DNA of 64,000 nucleotides, taken from Paenibacillus sp. SYP-B3998 (lineage in GTDB: Bacteria; Bacillota; Bacilli; Paenibacillales; NBRC-103111). Under the pieces are notes generated by a model that saw only the letters and a list, made by a program, of their open reading frames with translations, ran no database searches and had not been told where the DNA came from. The stretch is taken from assembly GCF_010820665.1 (NCBI RefSeq), contig NZ_JAAIKC010000018.1, forward strand, positions 16,179-80,178. The letters run 5' to 3'. Below are positions 37,107 through 46,094 of the stretch, piece after piece (positions within the stretch are counted from its first letter, which is position 1; the number at the start of each line of letters is the position of its first letter). Position numbers and translations under genes: made by a program.

Positions 37107-37277
37107 ATGTTAGCAACAAAAACAGGTTGTGAAAAAGAAGAAGTTATCAACATATTGTGCGAAATGGGTTTAGATCAAATCGCGAGATGGATTAAAGTGT
37201 TACCTGAACACCGGTGGGAAAACATGTTTGTCACTTCATGGCCCACGCTTGCTAAGAAATGCGGCGTCTCCAGATAG
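37107..37277 (+). CDS. Small hypothetical protein, 56 residues
   Basis: The ATG at 37107 follows GAGGTGG at five to six bases. The product begins MLATKTGCEKEEVINILCEMG and ends in SWPTLAKKCGVSR. It is soluble and rich in helix-forming residues, with three Cys and four Trp/Phe. No family is recognised. A terminator hairpin follows, which supports a real gene. An in-frame start eleven codons further upstream lacks a site. Confidence 0.55.
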   Translation: MLATKTGCEKEEVINILCEMGLDQIARWIKVLPEHRWENMFVTSWPTLAKKCGVSR

Positions 37278-37314
37278 CTGCATCTACATAAACAAACCAA
37301 GCAAGACCCCTTCA

Positions 37315-37350
37315 AAACGCTCTGCGCGGAACTGGCGCAGGGCGTTATTT
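37315..37350 (+). terminator. Terminator after the small hypothetical gene
   Basis: AACGCTCTGCGC (37316-37327) pairs with GCGCAGGGCGTT (37335-37346), one mismatch, followed by ATTTGT. Confidence 0.7.
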
Positions 37351-37536
37351 GTCATTCCAATTATATCCTCACGCAAGAATGCCCGAAAACCGCTATACTG
37401 TAATAGAACCTGAATATCATATTTCAAACTTCTTCACGACACGCTATTTCTTGCAACATTCAATGCCTTTATACGCAATTTATGTTTTAATAAACTTAGC
37501 GCTAATTGAAATTTCTGAGAAAAGGAGATTACAACT

Positions 37537-37941
37537 ATGAGAATAGCCTCTTTTCTACTACCTAAAGACGAGGTTACCTTTATCACATCATCAGCTTCCA
37601 TGCGAGAAGCTTTAGAACATTTGGAACATCACTATTACACAGCACTTCCCATTGTAGATAGTGCAGGAAAATATGCAGGTACATTGTCGGAAGGTGACCT
37701 GTTATGGAAGTTAAAAAATACACCAGGGATTGATTTTGATAACATGCAGCAGGTACCGGTAAGCGAAATCGAGAAGCATATTCATAATGAGTCCGTTTCC
37801 ATCAACGCACACATGGAAGATATGCTCGCGCTGGCAGCAGATCAGAATTTTGTCCCGGTTGTAGATGACGAAAATCTATTCATAGGAATTATTCGCCGAA
37901 AAGACATTATTGAATATTATATGAGAAACATAACCGATTGA
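37537..37941 (+). CDS. CBS-domain-pair protein
   Basis: A 134-residue protein made almost wholly of two CBS motifs. The first contains SMREALEHLEHHYYTALPIVDSAGKYAGTLSEGDLLW and the second SINAHMEDMLALAADQNFVPVVDDENLFIGIIRRKDII. CBS pairs bind adenine nucleotides such as AMP, ATP, SAM or c-di-AMP. Without another domain it probably acts as a sensor for a partner protein. The start follows AAAAGGAG. The gene stands alone; no terminator is clear after it, and the gap to 38150 shows only the inverted repeat GGGAA-N5-TTCCC. Confidence 0.85.
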   Translation: MRIASFLLPKDEVTFITSSASMREALEHLEHHYYTALPIVDSAGKYAGTLSEGDLLWKLKNTPGIDFDNMQQVPVSEIEKHIHNESVSINAHMEDMLALAADQNFVPVVDDENLFIGIIRRKDIIEYYMRNITD

Positions 37942-38149
37942 TAAACCGTATCAGGTGTTTCAGGTGGGACATTTCAAGTCCTAGTGAGATATAGATTTGA
38001 AATTTGGGGGTAATTGGGAATGGAGTTCCCACCGTTTCTTGAAATCGTCTTTTATTGAATCGCTTTTCCACTCCATACCCATTCCCTCTTCTATTCTACT
38101 TTGTGCTGCCTTCCACTTCTCTTTTTCCTACCACCTTCACTTTAAACTC

Positions 38150-38419
38150 TTAATTATCCTTACGCCATCTTCTTAACTTAGGTATATTCCTCGTAAAAAA
38201 GCCTGTCAGGAACCTCGGAAAACCAAACGCTACAAGCTTCTGCTTGACTCTATCTTTCATTTGATCGACGGTTAGTTCCGGTAAGATAAACTCACCTTTC
38301 TCATAACAATGGCTGCAGTAGACTTTACTCTTTGCGCCATTCTTCTCCGTACCGCCCCCTTGTTCGTCACGAGTGAGCGGCATGCCGCAGCTTTGGCAAT
38401 TTTTATAAGAAGCTTCCAT
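38150..38419 (-). CDS. Zinc-ribbon domain protein
   Basis: An 89-residue protein. Residues 8-45 hold a zinc ribbon with two CxxC knuckles, CQSCGMPL and YCSHCYEKGEF, as in the family often labelled 'putative zinc ribbon domain' (Zn_ribbon_2). The C-terminal part is basic and ends IPKLRRWRKDN. Function is not known. It stands alone and convergent with the CBS gene. Confidence 0.8.
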   Translation of the reverse strand: MEASYKNCQSCGMPLTRDEQGGGTEKNGAKSKVYCSHCYEKGEFILPELTVDQMKDRVKQKLVAFGFPRFLTGFFTRNIPKLRRWRKDN

Positions 38420-38653
38420 TCTTAATCCCCTTGTCTATTATGTAGTGTAGTCACTTGTCTTTATCCTATGATTGTCTTTTGCTCATACAACTAAACCTTT
38501 CTTCCACAGCAGAGAGGCTACTGTTCTTGTGCGAAGTAATTTCTTATTCACGAGATATTATATCTTAGTTTTAATAAAAACGTTTCCAACGCAGGAGTCA
38601 AGCCCTCTTGTAGCGAAACTATGAATACGATTTAGAACTAGGAGGAACGATTG

Positions 38654-39568
38654 GTGAAGCCTATCACAGTCAAGGATTTAGTTGAACGCTTCTCGCTGGA
38701 AGTGCTTACCGGACATTCAGAAATGCATCGTACCATTTCTAAAACAAGGGCCCATCGCCCCGGCTTGGAATTTGTCGGCTATTTCGAGTATTTCCCGCAA
38801 GAACATGTTCAGCTTTTAGGCAGGAAAGAAATCACCTACCTGCATAAGTTAAGCGAGCATGAAAGAAATCTCCATATCGGTAATATTGTCAAATACCACC
38901 CACCTTGCTTCGTCGTAACGAGAAATCAAGAGGGCTTGAAATATTTAACCAAGTACTGCGAAGAAGAGAAAATTCCGCTCTTGCGCACACCAGCCTCAAC
39001 CACTAAATTCCAAGAACTTGTTGATATGTATTTAAGTAAATCGCTTGCTCAGGAAATAGCCGTCCATGGCGTGTGCGTTAATGTTTCAGGCATCGGCATC
39101 CTCTTACGAGGAAAATCAGGCGTAGGCAAAAGTGAGACGGCCCACACCTTAATCCATCGAGGACATCGACTAGTAGCAGACGACATTGTTGTGCTTAAGA
39201 AAATTAGTCCCGAGACCCTTCTTGGGACCCATAATGGCAAAACGAAGGAATTCCTTGCCCTGCGCAGCATCGGACTTGTTAATGTATCGCGCTTATATGG
39301 ACGGAAGGCCTTTCAAGATGAGACGCGAATCGTTCTGGATATCGAACTGACCAAATGGCGAGAAGATGACCTAAACAACGACTTGGAGCTGGAGCCCAAA
39401 TTCACAGAATACATGGATATTCAGATTCCACATATTGAAATTCAGCTCCAACCTGGCAGAGATGTGGCCGGACTGGTCGAAGCTGCGGCCAACAACTGGT
39501 ATTTGCGCCAGCAGGGCTATAGCGCTGTTGAAGAATTCATGCAGCGTTTACAAAGTGGGACGGAATGA
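38654..39568 (+). CDS. Divergent HPr kinase/phosphorylase-like protein
   Basis: A 304-residue protein aligned along its whole length with HprK. The N-terminal domain has RPGLEFVGYFEYFPQEHVQLLG, and the kinase domain has the P-loop RGKSGVGKSE near residue 155 and HRLVADDIVVL. HprK phosphorylates or dephosphorylates Ser46 of HPr in carbon catabolite control. Here the conserved LE(I/V)RGLGIINV segment reads LALRSIGLVNV, losing the acidic residue, and the second signature reads QPGRDVAGLVEAAANNW in place of RPGRNLAxxxEVAAMNFR. It is not next to lgt, the usual neighbour of hprK. GTG 38654 is preferred (GGAGGA at seven bases), with TTG 38651 possible. A paralogue with altered function is likely. 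Confidence 0.8.
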   Translation: MKPITVKDLVERFSLEVLTGHSEMHRTISKTRAHRPGLEFVGYFEYFPQEHVQLLGRKEITYLHKLSEHERNLHIGNIVKYHPPCFVVTRNQEGLKYLTKYCEEEKIPLLRTPASTTKFQELVDMYLSKSLAQEIAVHGVCVNVSGIGILLRGKSGVGKSETAHTLIHRGHRLVADDIVVLKKISPETLLGTHNGKTKEFLALRSIGLVNVSRLYGRKAFQDETRIVLDIELTKWREDDLNNDLELEPKFTEYMDIQIPHIEIQLQPGRDVAGLVEAAANNWYLRQQGYSAVEEFMQRLQSGTE

Positions 39569-39658
39569 GTGACAGGTAGCGACCTTAAAGAAACCTTAAC
39601 TTGAAAATGCAAGCTTCGTTAACAAGGTACAGTTAGCGGTTTAACCGATAACAAGTAA

Positions 39659-39694
39659 CAGCCCATGGAGTTCAAGAACTCCATGGGCTGTTTG
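39659..39694 (+). terminator. Terminator after the HprK-like gene
   Basis: CAGCCCATGGAGTT (39659-39672) pairs perfectly with AACTCCATGGGCTG (39677-39690) across a CAAG loop, then TTTG. The rest of the gap to 39917 shows no gene or strong motif. Confidence 0.85.
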
Positions 39695-39916
39695 CACGCT
39701 ACTATTCATGCCGTTGAACATTAACATGCTTAAGAAAAAATCCTCAACAAGCAAGAACATCATCAAGATGGGCATCCGACAAGGATCTGCACCTCCGTCC
39801 TAGCATCCCTCAATAAAAAACCGCCAGAAAAACGAGTCGCACCTACTTTCAATTCCCCCTAATACCGTCTTAAAACTACCTATTCTACCGAAAACTGTTG
39901 ATGGAGGTGTATCTTC

Positions 39917-40855
39917 ATGCACAAAAGAAAATTACTATTCACGATCCTTTCCATCGCTATGGTCGTTCTGTTATTTTGCGGTTGGACCGCCTTCGCCGCA
40001 ACCTCATCCCCTACATCGACCTCCGCGTCAGTTAAGGGTACCTTCCAATCGGTCACTTCAGACGGTACACAGGTTACTGTAACTACAAACGACGGTGATC
40101 AAACCATCCCTCTAGCCAAGTCAGTATGGGTTTATCGTAACGAGCAAAAGGCACAGCTATCCGACTTAAAGTCTGGCGATAGCCTTGAATTGATTCTTAA
40201 CAGCAAGCAGCAGGCCGCTTATGTTAAAGCCTCAACAAAGGACATAACAGCCCCTGAGCCAAAGCAACCTATCCCAGCATCACCAATACCTACGCCCACA
40301 CCAGCGGCTTCCGGTGCAAGCGAATTATCTACAGGAAATCCGACCAACATGCCCGTCGCGTCCCTATCACCTTCAGCTCCACTACCTTCATCTCAAGCAC
40401 CGTCTGCACAAGTGAAACAGGTGTATCCCGGTTTGGATGGCATTGATCTGAAGGTAGATGGAAAGCATTTCAAACTGCATATTCAGCAAACCCAAAGCAG
40501 CAGCGGACAGGATTATGACCTTAACATCAAGCCTGAAGGATCTGGTAACGTACACTTAAAAGGGAACGCTGCCGCAGCTTGGATAAAGGAACTTCTTTCA
40601 ACCGTTGACCTTACATCCTCGAACGCCGAACAACAGCTGTTAACAGAACTTGCCGAGCATTATGGACTGGATGCAAGTAAGCTGAATGTCCAAATGAAAG
40701 CCAGTTGGGAAAAAAACAAGGACATTTCGAAGCAAAATAAAGATGACGACCAAGGGGAAGAACGTAAAAACCGTGATAAAAAGGTAGAAAAGGCAGAGAA
40801 AAAGGAAGATCATAAAAAGAACGACAACCAACATGGCAGCAAGCACGAGGATTAA
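39917..40855 (+). CDS. Exported protein with proline-rich linker and charged tail, unknown function
   Basis: A 312-residue protein. Residues 1-29 form a signal peptide ending in AFA. A small beta domain follows (about 35-105, VKGTFQSVTSDGTQVTVTT...). A Pro/Ala/Ser linker spans about 115-165. A second domain of about 100 residues begins VYPGLDGIDLKVDGKHF. The last 40 residues are very rich in Lys, Asp and Glu. The first domain resembles small secreted OB/DUF5666-like domains, but I do not claim a family. It stands alone, with GGAGG upstream and a bidirectional hairpin after it, convergent with the PBP gene. Confidence 0.75.
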   Translation: MHKRKLLFTILSIAMVVLLFCGWTAFAATSSPTSTSASVKGTFQSVTSDGTQVTVTTNDGDQTIPLAKSVWVYRNEQKAQLSDLKSGDSLELILNSKQQAAYVKASTKDITAPEPKQPIPASPIPTPTPAASGASELSTGNPTNMPVASLSPSAPLPSSQAPSAQVKQVYPGLDGIDLKVDGKHFKLHIQQTQSSSGQDYDLNIKPEGSGNVHLKGNAAAAWIKELLSTVDLTSSNAEQQLLTELAEHYGLDASKLNVQMKASWEKNKDISKQNKDDDQGEERKNRDKKVEKAEKKEDHKKNDNQHGSKHED

Positions 40856-40856
40856 A

Positions 40857-40896
40857 ACAAGCCGTCTACATCCATTTCCGGATGCGGACGGCTTGT
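40857..40896. terminator. Bidirectional terminator between exported protein and PBP genes
   Basis: ACAAGCCGTC (40857-40866) pairs with GACGGCTTGT (40887-40896), with inner CATCC/GGATG pairing. Confidence 0.8.
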
Positions 40897-40911
40897 TCTA
40901 TTTAATCTGTT

Positions 40912-42906
40912 TTACTTCTTCTTACCTTTGCTATGACCATGATCATGCTCTGAGTTTTTTTTCTCATCCTCCCTGTCTGTTGAGACAGTCAAGGGATTCT
41001 CAGAATTTGTTGTTGAGGCTACCTCAAGATTGGGCATGTCAAAGGCAACTATAGGCGTCTTGGCTAGCGCACGAGTCATCATTTCTCGAAAAAGGACCGC
41101 GGGCACTGCCCCTCCGGATGTCGTTAAATAATGGTTACGATCCGTACGATCGTAACCTACCCACACCGCTACCGTAAGTTCAGGCGTGTATCCTACGAAC
41201 CAAGCATCCTTCGCACTGCTGGAGCCTAGTCCTTTGAACTCATCCGTACTAGGCAATTGCGTCGTACCGGATTTCCCCGCTACTGGCCGGTTCATTGCCG
41301 CATTTTTGCCCGTTCCGCTTATTACTGCCTGCTGCAGCATGGACGTCATTGCGAAGGCTGTCTCCGGTCTCATCACTTGTGTCCCCTTAGTGCTTGCTTG
41401 AATGAGCAAATGGCCTTCTCTCGTCTCGATCTTGGTGATCGTATGCGCTTGGTGCAAAATCCCCTTCGCCGGGAAGGCGCTGAAGGCCTGTGCCATTTGA
41501 AGCGGTGATACCCCCTCCGACAGGCCGCCAAGCGCAATACCGAGCTGCCGATCCTTGGTTGGCAGTTTAATGCCTAGTGAATCGAGGAATTGGAGACCGC
41601 TATCCATACCAATCTCATGAAGAAGCCAGACAGCCGGTACGTTCCATGAGGAAACGATTGCCTCCTGCATCGTTACTTGCCCACGGGACTGATGATCCCA
41701 ATCCGCAGGTTGATAACCTTCGATGTTAAGTGGACCATCGTAAAGGGTTGATGCTGGCATAAAGCCTTTTTCAAGTGCTGGTCCGTAAACAGCAATCGGT
41801 TTGAAAGTGGAACCCGGCTGCCTTCGGAGCTGAGTCGCACGGCTAAAGCCGCGAAAAACGCCATCCCCTCGTCCTCCTGCGACTGCACGTATACCACCCG
41901 TTTGTTGATCTAAAATAACTGCGCCGCTCTGAATCAGCTGATCAGGTTTGCTTACCGGAAAGAAATTTTCATTGTTATAAACATCCGATACCGCCTGTTG
42001 CACCGAAGTGTCTAGCTCCGTAGTAATCCTCAAGCCTCCCGTTAATACCTGCTCTTCTGTAAAGCCATACACGCTAACAGCTTCATTAATTACAGCATCA
42101 ACGTAGGCTGAATAACGCCCCTTCAAATCATCCCCTTTATCGCCTTTTACCACGCCGAGGGAAGCAATCTTCGCTTTCTCATACTCCCCTTGCGTAATCT
42201 TATTTTCATCACGCATCACCAAAAGTACCGTGTTTCTTCGTTCTAGTGCCTGCTCCTCATCTTGAAAGGGAGAATATTTACTTGGAGCCTTTGGGAGTGC
42301 GGCAAGAACGGCTGCCTCAGGCAGTGATAAATCCTGTACATTTTTACTAAAGTACGTTCTGGCTGCCCCTTGCACGCCCCAGCTCCCCTCTCCAAAATAA
42401 ATGCTGTTCAAATACATTTCCAAGATTTCATTTTTGCTGTACGTCATGTCGATTTTAATGGCATAAGCCGCTTCCTTTAGCTTCCGCCCCATGGTTTTAT
42501 CCGCATTTAAAAATAGATTCCGCGCCAGCTGCTGCGTAATCGTACTAGCTCCTTCCGAGTATCCGCCACGCAGGATATCACGCATAACTGCACGAAGTAT
42601 AGACTTCAAGTCGATGCCAGAATGCTCGTAAAATCTCCGATCTTCTACCGCCACTACAGCATCTATCAAAGATTTGGGCATTTGTGACAGCTGCACAGGA
42701 TCTATCTTAGATGCAGACAGCTGCGATGCCGCCTTCCCGTTCTTATCAAGCACAAGGGTTGGCTCTGGAAGGGGTTGACTGAGCTTGGATACATCAATTC
42801 CTTGCACATATATGTACCCTGCCAAACACAGAGAGACCGCACCTACTAACACCCCTGCACATAAAGCCTTCCATAAGAAATGTTTTTTCCGAAAAATACT
42901 GTTCAT
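40912..42906 (-). CDS. Class A penicillin-binding protein (PBP1A/2C type)
   Basis: A 664-residue bifunctional peptidoglycan synthase. A membrane anchor lies at residues 13-34. The glycosyltransferase domain has VEDRRFYEHSGID with catalytic E88, GASTITQQLARN near 119 and the KLKEAAYAI region. The transpeptidase has the active Ser in STFK (S366), the SWN motif in VSSWNVPAVW and KSGT in AGKSGTTQLP. It polymerises lipid II and crosslinks peptides. The C-terminal tail is Lys/His-rich. The start ATG at 42906 follows AAGGAGG. The 52-residue gene upstream on the same strand may be co-transcribed. Confidence 0.93.
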   Translation of the reverse strand: MNSIFRKKHFLWKALCAGVLVGAVSLCLAGYIYVQGIDVSKLSQPLPEPTLVLDKNGKAASQLSASKIDPVQLSQMPKSLIDAVVAVEDRRFYEHSGIDLKSILRAVMRDILRGGYSEGASTITQQLARNLFLNADKTMGRKLKEAAYAIKIDMTYSKNEILEMYLNSIYFGEGSWGVQGAARTYFSKNVQDLSLPEAAVLAALPKAPSKYSPFQDEEQALERRNTVLLVMRDENKITQGEYEKAKIASLGVVKGDKGDDLKGRYSAYVDAVINEAVSVYGFTEEQVLTGGLRITTELDTSVQQAVSDVYNNENFFPVSKPDQLIQSGAVILDQQTGGIRAVAGGRGDGVFRGFSRATQLRRQPGSTFKPIAVYGPALEKGFMPASTLYDGPLNIEGYQPADWDHQSRGQVTMQEAIVSSWNVPAVWLLHEIGMDSGLQFLDSLGIKLPTKDRQLGIALGGLSEGVSPLQMAQAFSAFPAKGILHQAHTITKIETREGHLLIQASTKGTQVMRPETAFAMTSMLQQAVISGTGKNAAMNRPVAGKSGTTQLPSTDEFKGLGSSSAKDAWFVGYTPELTVAVWVGYDRTDRNHYLTTSGGAVPAVLFREMMTRALAKTPIVAFDMPNLEVASTTNSENPLTVSTDREDEKKNSEHDHGHSKGKKK

Positions 42907-43003
42907 GAAGATTTCCTCCTTACTATCGCTTATAGTTATTCGCAGCCTCTAACCAATAAGCGACGCTCACGAGGAACGTCTAGCAACTTAACGAAGAATA
43001 CTT

Positions 43004-43162
43004 TTAATCTAATAAAGCGAAGAAAGCGAAAAGCCCAAACAACAAGGCTGAAGGTTTGCGAGAAAGCGTGTGCGTCCACTTCCAAGCGTCTCGATTTATC
43101 TCTTTAAGTTCTAGATTTCGTTCTCTGATTCTTTGCTCTAAAAAAAATGGATGATTTGGCAT
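43004..43162 (-). CDS. 52-residue small protein, probably membrane-associated
   Basis: The ATG at 43162 is preceded by AAAGGAG seven bases upstream, a strong site. The product begins MPNHPFFLEQRIRERNLELK, continues with EINRDAWKWTHTLSRKPS, and ends in a hydrophobic ALLFGLFAFFALLD. So it is a charged amphipathic helix followed by a short tail that may insert into the membrane. It lies 97 bases before the PBP gene on the same strand. No family is recognised; support is the site, codon frame and the sensible composition. Confidence 0.6.
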   Translation of the reverse strand: MPNHPFFLEQRIRERNLELKEINRDAWKWTHTLSRKPSALLFGLFAFFALLD

Positions 43163-43207
43163 GGGTAAACTCCTTTGATTGAAGTTGAATTACCCTCATT
43201 GTAATAA

Positions 43208-43239
43208 AAGAAGTATGACAGCTGCGTGTCATACTTCTT
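43208..43239 (-). terminator. Terminator overlapping the end of the WYL regulator gene
   Basis: AAGAAGTATGACA and TGTCATACTTCTT form a perfect 13-bp stem with a 6-base loop; TTTATT follows on the minus strand. The regulator's stop codon lies inside the stem. Confidence 0.85.
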
Positions 43240-44145
43240 CGTATCGTTGACTCATTTTCGCAATTTTATTTTGTATCTGCTGCCTTAGCATCAATGGTTC
43301 GCGAACCTCTACATCTTCTCCAAAGCTTAAAATGCTTGCCACTAACCAGTCCAAGTCAGAAACATTCACTACTTTAATTGTAAGGGAACCATCTTCATTG
43401 TAAATTTTATCTTCTGCATAAAAATAATCTAATGCCTTTGCGAAGGAGCCCGTTGAGAAATGAAGGACAGCTTCCTCTATTTGGATTGGTTGGTTGCTTT
43501 CCATTGTAAGATCGTTGGGAGGGTGCGTATGGTTCTGGTAAAATAATTCGGGCAAAACAACCAATTGAGCCATTCTGGATATTTAAACATCCGATAATCC
43601 TGCCGCGTTCTACAATAGCCATGTAAAAACCAAGCATAATATTTGAAAAGCAAGCTAACCGGTTCGACCACGCGTTCGCTTCTCTCATTTTTCCCATTCA
43701 TATAACCGAAGGTTATCACGCGCCCAGAAGTAATCGCAGATCGAAGCGTATGCAAATCATCGGTTCGCCAGCTCCCAATATCCATCGTTACACGCTGCGG
43801 CCTGTTATCACGCTGTATCGTCTGGAGTCTGTGAATGGTTTCTTTCGTTGTATCATCCTTGAACACAGTTCCCGCACTGTGAAGAAGCGTGATTAGAAAT
43901 TGAATATCGTTGGAGCCAAGCAAGCTTCTGTCCATCTTGTATTCTTTAATAATACCATATCCGCCGTTGACGCCTTGGAAGGACACAACAGGAATGCCTG
44001 CGGCACAAATAGCCTCAATATCGCGATAAATGGTTCTCTGAGATACCTGGTACCTTTCGGCAAGCTCGGATGCAGAAAGCACTTCATGATTCAACAAAGC
44101 GTATGTAATAGATATTAATCTTTCTATTTTCATCTTCATCACCAT
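43229..44145 (-). pseudogene. HTH/WYL transcriptional regulator, frameshifted
   Basis: The first frame (44145-43477) encodes a DeoR-type HTH (SELAERYQVSQRTIYRDIEAI) and the WYL segment (TFGYMNGKNER...YAWFLHGYCRTRQDYRMFKYP). After about base 43577 the expected sequence continues in another frame, as RMAQLVVLPELF and on to FGEDVEVREPLMLRQQI...KMSQRYEEV, ending at 43229. One missing base joins the two frames. With it restored the protein would be about 305 residues, normal for YafY/YobV regulators. It is either a recent pseudogene or a base-calling error. The start is uncertain; no strong site precedes the ATG cluster at 44133-44145. Confidence 0.8.
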
Positions 44146-44218
44146 TTATCGTTATAGAATACACATATACGAACATATGTTTATTATATCACAGAAATAC
44201 CCATTACTTTGTCCGACT

Positions 44219-44263
44219 AAAAAAAGAGCCCTTATCTGTGGGAAATCACCCCTAACAGACAGG
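44219..44263 (-). terminator. Probable terminator of the ABC/ArgH-like operon
   Basis: On the minus strand CCTGTCTGT and ACAGATAAGG form an imperfect stem, followed by GCTCTTTTTTT. Confidence 0.6.
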
Positions 44264-44304
44264 ACTTCAAGTAAAATCATGACTATTGCCGAAATTGCAG
44301 CCAC

Positions 44305-45129
44305 TTATTTCAATCCGCTTAGGGCAATACCTCTAATAATGTGCTTCTGGAAAATCAGGAAAAGCACAATCAGGGGAAGTACTGAAATCCATGCGCCAGT
44401 CATAACCTGCACCCAGTTGCTAGCCGTACTCGTTTCGCTGGAGAAATAGGAGAGTCCAACAGGAATCGTATAATGCTCAGGCGTCATCGTGACAATTAAC
44501 GGCCAAATATAGGCATTCCAGCTCGACAAGAAGGTCAATAAGCAGAGCGTAACCATTGCAGCTCTTACCTGTGGAAGCACAATGTGCAGCCAGATACCGA
44601 GCTCCCCCATCCCATCCATGCGAGCAGCATCTAGCAAATCCTGAGGCACTACCTCCATGAACTGCCGCATTAGAAATATACCGAACGCTGTAATGACCGT
44701 TGGAAATAAAACACCTATATAATTATCAACCCAACCAATGCCATTCGCGAGCAAATACCAAGGAATAATCAACATTTCCGTAGGTACCATCAAGGTGCTT
44801 ATAATCAAAATGAAGATAAATCCTTTGCCCCGAAAAGAAAATTTCGCCAAAATATATCCAGCCAGCGTATCAAAAAATGCAACGGTTATCGTAGTAATTA
44901 CGCCAATAACAGCGCTATTCATAAACCATTCATTAAACGCCGTCTTCTGCCAGATATCCGTAACGTTGCTCCAAGTAAAATGTTTGGGAAGGAGCGTAAG
45001 TGAATACACCTCTGTAGGCTGCTTGAAAGCCGTGGAGAGCATCCAGAGAAACGGAAAAATCATGATGACGGTACCTATAAGCAGCAGTGCATAGCTCAGA
45101 CTTATGGACACTATAGGCCTCTTAATCAT
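44305..45129 (-). CDS. Carbohydrate ABC transporter permease (MalG-like)
   Basis: A 274-residue membrane protein with six spans and the EAA loop DLLDAARMDGMGELGIWLHIVLP near residue 165. The ending HIIRGIALSGLK is typical of the MalG side of CUT1 importers. It is the last gene of the five-gene unit that begins with the ArgH-like gene at 49943. The start ATG follows GGGGAAGGAGCAC. No ATPase gene is in the unit. Confidence 0.9.
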   Translation of the reverse strand: MIKRPIVSISLSYALLLIGTVIMIFPFLWMLSTAFKQPTEVYSLTLLPKHFTWSNVTDIWQKTAFNEWFMNSAVIGVITTITVAFFDTLAGYILAKFSFRGKGFIFILIISTLMVPTEMLIIPWYLLANGIGWVDNYIGVLFPTVITAFGIFLMRQFMEVVPQDLLDAARMDGMGELGIWLHIVLPQVRAAMVTLCLLTFLSSWNAYIWPLIVTMTPEHYTIPVGLSYFSSETSTASNWVQVMTGAWISVLPLIVLFLIFQKHIIRGIALSGLK

Positions 45130-45206
45130 TGTGCTCCTTCCCCTCCTTAGTCCCCCATAGATCTGCTAAAGATAAGCTTTTTCCGTGAGATTCAAGAGAG
45201 TTTAGT

Positions 45207-46094
45207 TTAGTATTCAACCTTCTTACTTAACACTTTCAATTGAATGAGAGAGAGCACAAGGATAATCGCGAATAAAAGGACTGTCGCCGCCGCCGCCTCT
45301 CCCATCTTGTAACTCTTGAAGGCCAGCTGATAAATGTACAAAACTAGCGTTTTCGTTGAGTCAAGAGGACCTCCCGTACCGCCTGGGCTCATATTTTTCA
45401 CCTGTGTAAACGTCTGCAGGAAGTTAATGCTTGCGATAACCACCGAAAAGACGATCGTCGAATTCAGTAAGGGGAGTGTGATCTTCCTGAATTTCTGCCA
45501 TGAGCCCGCTCCGTCAATTTCCGCAGCTTCATAGTACAGCGTGGGAATCCCCTCCAAGCCTGTAAGAAAAACAAGCATCTGGAACCCGATAGCTTGCCAA
45601 ATCATCGTACCAATAATAACGTAGATCGCCTGATCCGGTGTGCCAAGGAACAATTGCGGGGACAATCCTAGTTGTAGCAAAATGCTATTGGCGGCTCCGT
45701 TAGGCATTAGGATCCAGCGAAACACCCAACTGACCGCTACAATGCTTGTGACATAAGGAATAAAATATAGGGTTCGAAACAGACCTCGTAAACGGGTGAT
45801 CCGTTGCAGCAGCAAAGCCACGATCAGGCCAACAAGAAGTTGGCCCGGCACACCGACAAAGACATAAATGAACGTATTTCGCAGCGAAGCATGGAAATCT
45901 TCGTCCTGAAGAACAAATTTAAAATTGTTTAACCCAACGAAAGGCTTTGTTTCTGACAATAGATCCCACTCATGAAAGCTAACATTGAACGAGTAAAAAA
46001 TGGGCAAAATTCGCACGAGCAGAAAGAATAGCAACGGAATCAATAAGCATCCGTATATGAATACATAGCGCTGATGGTTATATTTCAGCTTCAT
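45207..46094 (-). CDS. Carbohydrate ABC transporter permease (MalF-like)
   Basis: A 295-residue membrane protein with six spans, EAA loop EAAEIDGAGSWQKFRKITLP near residue 195, and GGTGGPLDSTKTLVLYIYQLA before the last span. The ATG at 46094 overlaps the stop of the binding-protein gene (ATGA), with TTGGAG nine bases upstream, so translation is coupled; a TTG five codons earlier is less likely. A gap of about 77 bases separates it from the MalG-like gene. Confidence 0.9.
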   Translation of the reverse strand: MKLKYNHQRYVFIYGCLLIPLLFFLLVRILPIFYSFNVSFHEWDLLSETKPFVGLNNFKFVLQDEDFHASLRNTFIYVFVGVPGQLLVGLIVALLLQRITRLRGLFRTLYFIPYVTSIVAVSWVFRWILMPNGAANSILLQLGLSPQLFLGTPDQAIYVIIGTMIWQAIGFQMLVFLTGLEGIPTLYYEAAEIDGAGSWQKFRKITLPLLNSTIVFSVVIASINFLQTFTQVKNMSPGGTGGPLDSTKTLVLYIYQLAFKSYKMGEAAAATVLLFAIILVLSLIQLKVLSKKVEY

